Source: Polytrichum commune (lineage: Eukaryota > Streptophyta > Polytrichopsida > Polytrichales > Polytrichaceae). From it: a stretch of 64,000 nucleotides of DNA. The translations under genes were made by a program, and so were the position numbers. Position 1 is the first letter of the stretch; every line of letters begins with the position of its first letter. The notes beneath the pieces were generated by a model. It saw nothing but the letters and a program-made list of their open reading frames with translations. It had not been told where the DNA came from and ran no database searches. The DNA is taken from NCBI GenBank assembly GCA_950295325.1, contig OX485803.1, positions 40,935,554-40,999,553 of the forward strand, read 5' to 3'. Below are positions 54,561 to 64,000 of the stretch, piece by piece.

Positions 54561-56040
54561 CCGCCCGCTCACCAGGTTGCATGCATCGACCGGTGGTGGC
54601 GGTGCACTGATGAGCTCAAGTAATTATTTGTTGATGGGTTCCAACTTAGCTCCACAAGACTCGAAGCGAATATTAATGGAGCGAGCTAGCTATAAGGGAG
54701 AAATGGATGCACAGATAGATAACTACAAAATTGTTGTAGGACTCGAGGTTTGCAACTCCAGGTCGACCCTAAACCCTGCAGTCAGCAGCTGCAACATCAA
54801 CACTGCAACATCAGAACTTCTGCAACCAACTGTCGCACTGCAACATTGATAGTGCCAGCATTCAGCACGAGTCTCTGTTCCGAAGGTACGAGGTCACGGT
54901 TCCCGCAGATAGAAATTGCAGGTCCAGGTCAGACTTGAAGCTCCCACAGACCGCTCGGCGCAAAGTGCATCACTCCACTCCACTCCACTCCACCCCAGTA
55001 TTCACACCATCCACCATCATCATCAGCTCAGGTAGCCTTTGAAGTTAGCTGCAACAGCATTGACATTGTAATGACTACCATCTCCGCTCGCTCGATCTCC
55101 GACCTGATCAATTTCATTGTCTACTCCTAATTTCCTCAAACTTCTTTTGTCAAATTTGAGCTGACAACTCCTACATCGACATGCAGCTCCCCACCTCTGC
55201 CATAACCTTCCCAATGGACCAATGCGGCAGTTACAATAGTTCTCTCAGACAAGCAGATTCTTGCAGCTCCTTTGCAGCAGCTGCAGGTTGGAGCTTCGAA
55301 GTTCGAATGTATGCTGTGAGTGATCTTCAACTCTCGACTAATCCAAACAGTACATTCGACACTTAGTTTTCCTCTTCAAAGGTGACACCTTTGAGCTAAC
55401 TTACAAACAAACAAACTACCAATTCACTCACTCACTCACTCACTCACTCACTATGCCTGTGATTGCTAACTTAGTAGTGGTGACGTCGCAAGGTTTTTGC
55501 TTCGACCCTTCTTCAATTTTGCTTTTGTGAGAGGAGTCTAGCCTGCTTAAACCTGCAACTAAGGGGAGGCTGCAAGCTAAGTTGAAAAGATGGGCAGTAG
55601 TTTCAGTGCACTTTCTGATGACTCAGATTGTTTGTTATAAAATTAAGGAAGTTAGCTAGTAGGCAAGGCTGGCACTCGAGCGAGTGTTCTCCGAAGTTAC
55701 ATCCGGGTGTGCATGAGCGCCACTGAGATCAATGCACTGATTTTCCTCACTTCATTGAATTGCCATCCTCGCATTAACTGCAGCCGTAGCTCATGATACA
55801 GACACACAAACTTACACACTCACTCACACCGAAAGTGAAGGCTGGCTTTTGTTTTGTTTTGTTTTGAGTTTTGTGTTTTGTTTTTTGTTTTGATTTTGTT
55901 ATAATTCTGTTTTGGGCGGGTGGGTGGGTGGTTGCAGTGTAGCTGATTTTCTAGAAAAATCTGCGGAGAGGAGGAGGCCTAGGTACTGAGGAAGCTCTGA
56001 CGGTGCGGCACTCATAATAATTGGTGTAGTCTATTAGTAC

Positions 56041-56073
<33 letters not shown>

Positions 56074-56220
56074 TGCCTACCCACTCCATTTATTGCTGCA
56101 AAACTTTGCTGTGTAGGCTCTTTATTCTACGCGGAACCTCAGTCTCGGCCATTTCTTTGTGATTGCCAGTCGGAATATAATGATAATGTAAGGTAAGCAA
56201 GACGTGCCTTAACTTAGATG
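54561..56220. other. Spacer upstream of GLOX, with simple repeats
   Basis: It contains a CACT tetranucleotide run at about 55424-55452, a T/G-rich TTTTG region at 55845-55915, and a CTG run. Short frames show no known domain. GC content is higher than in the spacers further right. Confidence 0.5.
56040..56077 (+). repeat. CTG/TGC trinucleotide repeat
   Basis: About twelve units with one CTT interruption. Confidence 0.88.
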
Positions 56221-56224
56221 GATA

Positions 56225-56775
56225 CTATACCTTTTGCACCCACTTCTCGTAGGATATGAAACACGGAATTAGAGTAGAGCACTTGAGAGATTCTACACCA
56301 GATATGGAGAAGTAGAAGGCATGCAAAATTTTCCCATGTAGGAAGATAGATATCAGGAGGACTGCCCAAAAAAGAAAAGAAAAAAAAAGGAAAAAAATTT
56401 GGTAATTTTATTCCTTACATTGAAATTACCATGAATTTTTGAAGCCAAAAGTTAGCATTCTTAGTTCTGACCTGATCAAAATCGAATCCTGGCCTTCTTG
56501 AAATTCAATCCCATCCTGATCAAAATTATGGCACCCCTATAGATTCCCAGTAGGGACTTCATCGAGAATACTAGGTGGTTCGACTATAGCGTGAGAGGAT
56601 TAGTAAAATCCAAGTTGTGTTTGTAGCCATTTGCCTCATAATTTTTGAAGCTTCTATGAAATTTTCATCCATTATCAAAGTGAAGATTCCCATGCTCATT
56701 AAGTGGTCATAGAGGTCTCCTTAATGATATTGAACACTAAGCTTAACGTGGTGAACATATTCTAGACCACTTTGT
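56225..56775 (+). repeat. Dispersed repeat, family B, copy 2
   Basis: CACCCACTTCTCGTAGGATATGAAAC near 56239 recurs at 58896 with one change. Both are followed by GCGTGAGA, CATTTGCCTCATAATTTTT and GTGGTCAT blocks in the same order. About 550 bp here against about 310 bp in the later copy, so indels separate them. Confidence 0.75.
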
Positions 56776-57384
56776 ACACAACTTGGGGCGAGCCTGAGCA
56801 CCGGCATGATTCAGTGCAATTGAGCCCTCAATCCGGCCCAACTTTATCAACTTCTAAGGGCCCAACCCTATCACATGTATAAGTGATGACGCCCGATTCT
56901 AGGTCCCAATGTTCTTGAGGGGAAAGTGTAGTGAAGAGAATTAACCTTTTATGGACCAATGGTAGAGATGTTCATTATCCAACCAATGAGCCCAATATGT
57001 CCCATGTTGAGAGTTCGGGCCAAGGAAAAGTTGTCCTGACTTCTTCAAGCCGGCCCAAAGGTTTGGCGCCAAAGTTGTGCCACCTAGGACACCACATGGG
57101 ATGAGTGAGTGTTTGGGCCCAACCCTAGTATAAATCCCTTGGGCCAAATTTGATGAAACTTAGCGATCTTGTTGGGCCAATTTTTTGGGTTTGAGCTTGT
57201 CCTCAATCCAGCCCTAAGTATAAAGTGGCCCTTAAGACATGTGGTGGCTCCAACAATGTTGTGGGCACTTTTAACTCTACATACAATTTCGACTATTAGA
57301 TCGATTCGGGAGTTTTCTCATCAAGTGATTAGGAACTGCAAATCAATAAACTTGTCATTTCAAGTTTCAGAATTTGGAGTTGTG
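56776..57384. other. Spacer, no gene seen
   Basis: It contains several GGGCCCAA/TTGGGCC motifs but no gene or element border. Confidence 0.4.
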
Positions 57385-57620
57385 ATGTCAAAGTTATGAG
57401 ATTAAAGTGAAGATTCTCCTTCTCTTTGAACAGTTGGATAGGCCCTCCCAATTTGTGATATTCAATATCGAGTATTTAATGGTGGTTGCGTTTTGAGCAC
57501 TTAGTCCAACCTCATGTTGACACATGTTTTTAGGATATGTGTTTGTTCTTGACTAGAAGCCTTGCTAGATGGTACTCAAACATAGGTGTCCAATTAAGCC
57601 TAAGAGGAACCACATAAGGC
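57385..57620 (+). repeat. Dispersed repeat, family B, copy 3
   Basis: Collinear with 49340-49560 through short shared blocks; see that copy. Highly diverged. Confidence 0.6.
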
Positions 57621-58374
57621 CCACATACCAAGTTACTTCTTGTACAACATCTAGAACATATACTAGTTTGAAAGCAAAGAGTAAGCTTGGATAAATTAAT
57701 GTGCCTATTACGATTACTTATTGTAACCACCTATATTTGAGTAGTGGGTGGTTAGGTGTGCGTCTCAAAATGGATTTCCAAAAGACATGTGCTTTAAAGA
57801 GATTGGACATGTGCTCAAAAGTTGTCAACTATTTTAGGCTCAACAATGAACATGATTATGTTTTTGAAGGCGGGTGGGGGCACTTGGTTGCTTTATGGCT
57901 CTAGCACTTTCAAATTTGTAATTTTGTAGCGGTAAATGGGAGCTCAGAAAATTCCATGGATTGTTGCTAAAAACCTCAAGAAAAATCCTAACTCCGAAAC
58001 CTAAGTTGAGATTAAAGGCAAACAACAAAAACTGACCATCCAAGACACATCTACCTTATAACTTTTTGATTAGTTGTCTTCCTTAAGACCTAAAAGTTAT
58101 ATACATTGTACTACTTCCTCATATACCTAGTATACAATTTCAATTGTTGTAATTTGTGGTCATCTTCTATTTCAACTCAAAAACTAATTCTATACAAGTG
58201 CATTTAAAACCCAAACGTCTGATACACGAGACTAGTAGTACAACATTAAGGGCTCTCTATTCTGACCAAAAAAAAAAAAATGGTTATTTTTTGTCAACCA
58301 TCGCCACGTGCCATTCCTACATTGGTTGGGACCATTTGAATCCCATGTGAAAAATGCAATTCGATAGTAACAAG
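57621..58374. other. Spacer, no gene seen
   Basis: AT-rich with a short poly(A) run near 58267; no coding signal. Confidence 0.5.
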
Positions 58375-58800
58375 AAACAGTAAAGCCGTGAGGCTCTGTC
58401 CTTTATTATGAAAGACTACAATTGTAGTTGTCCACTTTGCTCATGCCAATTCATGGCTATTCAATATACCAAACCTTTCTTGGATTTTGTGCACCTTCTT
58501 CTGTGCACCTTCTTCTCAAATATGGGTCAAGGATTGAAGCTACTCATTTATCACCCGAATTTTTTAAAATAAATAATCAAGAACTGCCGAAATAACTATA
58601 GTTAACTAGATTTCTTTCAATGCATTTTAGGGAGCACTTGTATATATATAAAAACTATAGTTAACATCCACATGAAATAAAGTGGACCAAAAATAACAAG
58701 AACAAGTAATGTCCAAGTGTGAACGCAAAGTGGTTAGGAAATTTGCTCTTGAAACGAAGAAGTTGATGCATAGTCTCTGTCCTAGAGACGGAGCCAACAA
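58375..58800 (+). repeat. Dispersed repeat, family A, copy 2
   Basis: Direct-orientation counterpart of 33481-33910. Here TGTGCACCTTCTTC is duplicated near 58485-58515, and the TC microsatellite of the other copy is replaced by a short unrelated stretch. Confidence 0.85.
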
Positions 58801-58879
58801 AGATGAATAACATCACGCTCTAGGGTTGTGTGTTTATGATAGATTGGAACAACTAAGGTAGACATGTGGTATTCAGATA

Positions 58880-59200
58880 TTTTTTTTCCCTCTGCACCCA
58901 CTTCTCGTAAGATATGAAACATGCAATTAGCGTGAGATGAATAGCAAATCCAAATCGCATGCCAATAGCATTTGCCTCATAATTTTTCAGATTTTGTATG
59001 AAAATTCGATTGATTCATTATAAAAATGAAAAAAAAATTGTGGTCATTAAGTGGTTACACAAATCCCCCCACCCACCCCAATCATGTTGATCATTGAACC
59101 TAGAATTTTTAATTATCTTGAACATGTAGTCCAATCTCTCTTAAACACGTGGCTTTTCGCTGTCCATTCTTAGATCCACACCTAATTACATACTACTCCA
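58880..59200 (+). repeat. Dispersed repeat, family B, copy 4
   Basis: Collinear with 56239-56770. It ends in sequence (CACGTGGCTTTTCGCTG, then TCTTAGATCCACAC) matching 49450-49500, which links the family members. Confidence 0.72.
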
Positions 59201-61780
59201 ATATACATGTCCATATTAATGTTGTGTTGGAAATAGGCACGTCTTCCTTATTTCATGTACTGAAGCAGCTACGTTTTCCTACCATATATCAAATGCTGTC
59301 AAATAATAATAATAATAATAATTATTATTATTATTATTCGTAAAGCGTGAGTGTGAAAATTAAAGTGTGCATTGAATCAAGGGCCTCTTTGTGAATTGAT
59401 GTCGTACACCACAATTATGTCACAAGTTTGTGATCATCTTTTAGCCACTACTTCCTCAAGCTTAAAAATGCGACGAATCTTTCATTGAGTGGGTTCACAA
59501 CAACACATTCACTAAAGGTATATTTCCTTGTGCCGGTTGTTCCAGTGAAGCAAAATATATTTCACTGACATTGGCAAATCTTTTACTAGTATTTTCAAAC
59601 ATCTTGATGGCTGAGCACTTTTGTGTGGAGTACAAGGTCAACATATGAGAGAGTCGCTTTGTCATGTTGTCCAATATGTAAATCGGTATTTGCACTTACC
59701 CATTTTGAATGTTGCCTGACGTAAAATTTAAATTGAGGCAAGGGTCAAATAATTCAAAACGGTTCCAACAGAAAAACTAGCATTAAATGCAACAATCTCC
59801 AGTCCACACCAACATGTTTATGAAAATCTGGTTTTTATTTTTAAATGCTCAAATGAAAGTCAATTCTTGGGTCCCAAAAAAAAAAAGGCGACCAAGTTCC
59901 CCCTCCTCAAACTTCAACTATCGTGTTGGCTGTCCACTTTTGTTTTCTGGGGAAAATAAGCACAAACTTTGTGACTTCCATGTGGAAGGACGGCCCAAAT
60001 TTTTTTCATCCACTAGTTTTTGCCAAGTTTATTGGAACATGAAAGTGTGACCTAAGCTATGTGGTCCTAGTTTGGTTATTTATCTTATTCGGGTCACACC
60101 TATCTTGGGGGTGGACCTTTCATAACACGTATGAGTATACGTGAGTGCATAAAAACGGTATTAATTTGAACTTTTCAGTAACATGTATACATATGCTACA
60201 CAAAATATAACTCGTAGTTATATAAATGTATGGACGACCTCTAGAAAATATACAACATTTGTACTTATATGGTAGGGTCACTTATTGAGACATGTTTATT
60301 TGGAAGTATGAAGGAGGACAAGGATGTGATTATGATCACATATCGATTGGTGATTCTAGTGCACAAAGCAGTGACAAGGAAAATTGTAGTGTTGGAGAAG
60401 ACAATTCAAACATGTGCAAGGATGTTGTCATAGAGACGGAATTGATGCAGTCGTAGGTTGAAAACGATTTGCATGATGATGTGGAGTTGCAAAGTGAGCT
60501 TTGACATGCCTTGGATGTTCTAATTAATAAACATGAAAATGTTAAAATGTCCTCTCAATTTAATGTAAAGTCCATTGTGGCTTACGTAGATGCAGGGGAG
60601 TTAATTTCTTTTCAAAAGTACACTTGTTAGTCAATTGAATGGAATCAACTTTATTTGAAAATTGATTGATTTGGATGAAGGCTGGCATATTATACATGAA
60701 GCCTAAACTCCTTACCATTGCAAATCACGATATTATGTTAAATCTTGGTTGTGATTGTGGAGTGTATTTGCTAAACACACTTAGAGCTAGAATTGTAAAA
60801 ACCAATAAACGTACTTGACCAAAACAATTTAGCTCCAATTAAGCTTTGATTTGCTGGGAGGGTTTATAGGGTGCGTAGAAAATTTGGTAATCAATGGGTG
60901 GAGTATAGGGATCTAACTGGCTTGATGGACCGTCCATCCAACATGGAGATTGGTTTCTGTCAGTGTCAAAAAGGAACCAACAATAAGTAGAAACAATAAT
61001 TGCATTAGCTTCTATTATATATATTATAGAGTTAGATGCTTATGAGTCACATTTGAGGGATGAAAAAGTTTTCAACGACTTTATTAATGAATGCTAGGGT
61101 TTTTACATTATACATATGATATTTGTATTCTTATGTTAATAACTATATATGAATGTAAATTATTTTATGTATACATATTGTCACAATGTTTTTATAATTG
61201 AAGTTGTATGTGTATTCCTTGATTTTACAAAAAAAAAGCTTGTATATAGGGGGGTTTAGAGTATGTTGTAAATGCACGTGGTTCTTGATTTTTAATGAAA
61301 GGTGCATTCCCCGGGACACCTATATTTTGGTGATGTGTGGACACCACAACTCGGAAGAAGTTTGAAACCACTTGTAGTTCTTGTTCTTAGTACCATGCTA
61401 ATGTTGTAATATTGAACTTGATACACTTATACAAAGCATGGATCTCAATAAGAATTTAGGGTGAGGAAATCTCCCTTGTTTTGACACCTCACCACATAAA
61501 CCTTATACAATCCTTGGTAGAGATACTTGGAAGGCTACAAGTGTTCAAGGTACTCCCCATCTATATAGTTGAATTTGGCAAAGAAATAGTGATGTGGAGA
61601 GAAACATCATAGAACTTTTTAGGTGTTGAAATAGGGGCCTTCAAGGCTATTTTAGGGTGGCCAACCGGTAGGCATTTAGGGGTTAGGCCCAAAAATAGTT
61701 AATAGTAGAGGCATGTTGTTATACTTTCTATGGGGTTTCTTTGAAACAATTTAACTAAATTATGTGTACATGTGTGTGGG
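59201..61780. other. Spacer, no gene seen
   Basis: An AAT/ATT microsatellite forms a small palindrome at 59303-59338. The stretch 60320-61000 has a few coding-like but heavily interrupted frames that may be an old pseudogene; I cannot name it. Confidence 0.45.
59303..59338 (+). repeat. AAT/ATT trinucleotide repeat, palindromic
   Basis: About six AAT units followed by about six ATT units, able to fold on themselves. Confidence 0.88.
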
Positions 61781-61786
61781 TGTGTT

Positions 61787-61803
61787 GGGGGGGGGGGGGG
61801 GGG
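61787..61803 (+). repeat. Poly(G) tract
   Basis: A run of about 16 G preceded by GTGTGGGTGTGTT. Confidence 0.85.
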
Positions 61804-61926
61804 AGGGAGGGTGGCAAGGTCTTCAATTAAAGGATCAACATACAAAAAAAATCAAGGTTACTCCGCTTTCAATCCAACTTCTGGTGATGTTCCATCATAC
61901 ATTGGTTGAATTAATGCAAGTTTGTA

Positions 61927-61927
<1 letters not shown>

Positions 61928-62017
<90 letters not shown>
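61928..62017 (+). repeat. Compound GT/GA microsatellite
   Basis: About fifteen GT units run directly into about thirty GA units. Confidence 0.93.
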
Positions 62018-62018
<1 letters not shown>

Positions 62019-64000
62019 AGTAGAAGATAAAGAACATGAAAAACTAACCGAATAACACGTGCATAAACCTCAAGGCCAACATGCCCTCTACATCAACATG
62101 TCCAATGTTCAAATGCAATTGTTCATTCGGCAAGTTGAGATAAGAACGAGAGAGAATAATCTCATACAAACACACCTCTTAGTCATCCAACGTAAATCCG
62201 TGAAACAGGATGCCACCTGGAGGTTTCTTTGTTTTTGTTGATCTAACACAAAAATGAGCTTCAAAGGCCCCCGAACGAGTATATATGGTCCAATGCCATG
62301 CATCACAAACCTATCAAACGTGCATCATGTACACAATTGGGTGGGACCCACAACTATGACAGACATTTGACAAGTTTTTGTGACGAGTGCAAAAAGCAAC
62401 CCTAGATGACACAGCCGCAAACCTAGAGGGGTTTAGGAGGGGGTGGTCAAGTTTCAATGTTGGAAGGATCATGAGAGGTACATTTGTATGGGATAATTCG
62501 CTTTCACCTACACAATAAGTACATTCCCGTGTCGGGTGTGTGCAATTAAAATGAAGAAATATTATTGAACACCTTCGGTCTCAAGCTATCCTGCAGGCTA
62601 GGGCTAGTGCTCATGCCCTATGTACATACACCATTTGAAGTAATAATGAAAATGCCGAAGCTACACTACACCCGGAACACACATAGACTAAGTGCTGTAC
62701 CCTAACCCTAATTCACTTACACGGCCAGCTTTTGGCCCCACGACTCTTTTGTCACCAAAGGTGGGTGGTGTGAATGATTGGGAACTGCTCGATGTGTAAA
62801 ACAAAATGCCATCCCGAGCATTTAACTTAAGAGGAAGTTGACTCATGTAGAGGGCCTCGAAACCAAAATGGTGATGATGCCCTAGCTAGGGAGAGGTTTG
62901 GAGGCAAAATGATTCGAGGGAGGAGTTATGTTGTTTCTCGGCCCACACGATGCATGGTAGAGGAAAACGGAGAGCGGTGAAAATGAGTTGATTCCGGCCA
63001 AACAAAGAAGAGTGGCTTGGGAATTTTGTGCAACGGTTTTTCGGAGATGGAGCAAAGGAAGTGATGAGGAACACGAGTTGTTTCGTGGTTCTGTTTGTTT
63101 GTAAACGATTCATTATATGTATTTTACGAAGAGGCAAGTTAGTCAAACCTTTTGCTTGTATAGCAGTGTCTGAGGAGGTTTTCCTAATCAACCCTCCGAC
63201 AACTGGTTGAGTTGGGGCCCAACCGGTTGGAGCCCAGAGTTGGTCGGTTAGAACTGGGCCCTGCCAAGTTGACCCGGGTTGGTTATCTTCTTTGCAAATT
63301 TTACTTTGGTTGAAATCCGGGTTTTTGAAGTTACGGTTGGTTGAAATCCATTTGGTCAAGATTCTAGCCGGTTTTCATTTTTGTAGTGCTAATTTTCAAT
63401 CCCTTTGAGCTTAGAAAATACAAATTTCATTATCCTTAGCAGGAATTGACACTAGCTTGAAGGCTCCCCACCGGTTGGGGGCTAAGGATTCCCAACCCCT
63501 CAAACATCCAAAGGCTTCAACAACTTCAATAACTTCAATAACTTCAAAAACACTCTAGTTTACAAATGGCATTAGCTAAAAACTAGCCACAACAAAAGCC
63601 AAACAATAATCAACACTTAACATGTATATTACAAAACAAAGATAACCCACTTTGTTGCTCATCGTAGACACCTACATCACTTGAAGCCATTGAATAAGAA
63701 GGGTTTGAGGTTAGTATACAACACATCAACAACTTAAGAAACTACACGGCGTCACATTAGGTGTCCTCTTCCTTGGGGTCATCATGTCTGGCGAGATAGC
63801 ATTCGGGATGCGCAAACAAATACCTAAACTTAGTGATATGTTTCCAAATCCCTATAGCTTCATTGAAAATGTCTTGGCAATCCTTGAGTGGCACCTCCAA
63901 TGCAGCTCTCAAAACACTCTCCAACATGGTGTCCAATGAATTGGATAGAATGGTGTCTAATATATCAACTAAAGCACATGGTCCCATCTCAACACATCAT
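62018..64000. other. Right-hand spacer, no gene I can support
   Basis: A minus-strand frame at 62886-63359 (157 codons) and one at 63757-63987 (76 codons, near the window edge) lack recognisable domains. Around 63190-63300 there are several GGTTGG/CCAACC motifs. The second frame could be an exon of a gene continuing beyond the window, but there is no evidence for that. Confidence 0.4.

Noticed and set aside
61764-62030. Frame of 88 codons over the GT/GA microsatellite
   Set aside because: Open only because of the simple repeat; the peptide is a Cys-Val and Arg-Glu repeat.
62886-63359. 157-codon minus-strand frame
   Set aside because: No recognisable domain, no splice or start context, composition like the spacer; probably chance.
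1-64000. CRISPR array, bacterial operon or organelle insert
   Set aside because: No regularly spaced identical repeats, no prokaryotic gene clusters and no chloroplast or mitochondrial genes were seen.
1-64000. LTR retrotransposon
   Set aside because: No gag-pol motifs or paired long terminal repeats were seen; the 5S-derived segment could be a solo Cassandra LTR, but its borders were not found.

Overview
The window is nuclear DNA of a green plant (streptophyte). It carries an intron-containing CP29 antenna gene (Lhcb4), a plant-type WAPL cohesin-release gene and a plant galactose-oxidase-like (GLOX) gene, with AT-rich repeat-filled spacers of several kilobases. The low gene density and the kind of transposons suggest a land plant with a large genome, perhaps a seed-free lineage, but the species cannot be named from sequence alone.

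Layout. 1-1263: AT-rich spacer with two MITE copies in inverted orientation. 1264-19228: a Tc1/mariner (pogo-like) DNA transposon with about 26-bp terminal inverted repeats and TA target duplications. Its DDE transposase gene is split by a 13.5-kb non-LTR retrotransposon (2295-15767). That insertion has a perfect 14-bp target-site duplication, two intact ORFs, a stem-loop 3' end and a TATC-repeat tail. 19401-20777: a second pogo/Tigger-like element, rearranged. 22443-23831 (-): Lhcb4. 26981-28412 (-): an intact CAMK-type kinase ORF followed by a tandem partial copy of its C-terminal half. 29481-30574 and 31462-32290: two more TA-flanked elements with terminal inverted repeats. 33-37.6 kb: repeat-rich spacer. 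38648-45021 (+): WAPL, 14 exons, 953 aa. 47131-53778 (-): GLOX, 3 exons, 540 aa, convergent with WAPL; its introns hold a 5S rRNA-derived sequence and two sets of tandem repeats. 54-64 kb: dispersed repeats and microsatellites, no gene I can support.

The most interesting object is the retrotransposon. Its 2854-aa ORF2 carries, in order: a very G-poor Thr/His/Asn/Lys-rich leader; an exact 2A-like ribosome-skipping motif; an APE-type endonuclease with its catalytic residues; a reverse transcriptase (YADD); a chromodomain-like segment; a segment resembling the PCIF1/CAPAM adenosine methyltransferase fold, with HPPN where NPPF is expected; an RNase H with all four acidic residues; and a Cys/His finger plus KPD/E segment like the restriction-like endonuclease of R2-type elements. 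An element with both endonuclease types recalls Dualen/RandI of green algae. The 2A motif, the methyltransferase-like segment and the size make it worth close study.

The host genes are unrelated housekeeping or metabolic genes: light harvesting, cohesin dynamics, apoplastic aldehyde or alcohol oxidation, and signalling. They do not form a functional cluster. All exon borders come from reading splice sites and protein similarity by eye.
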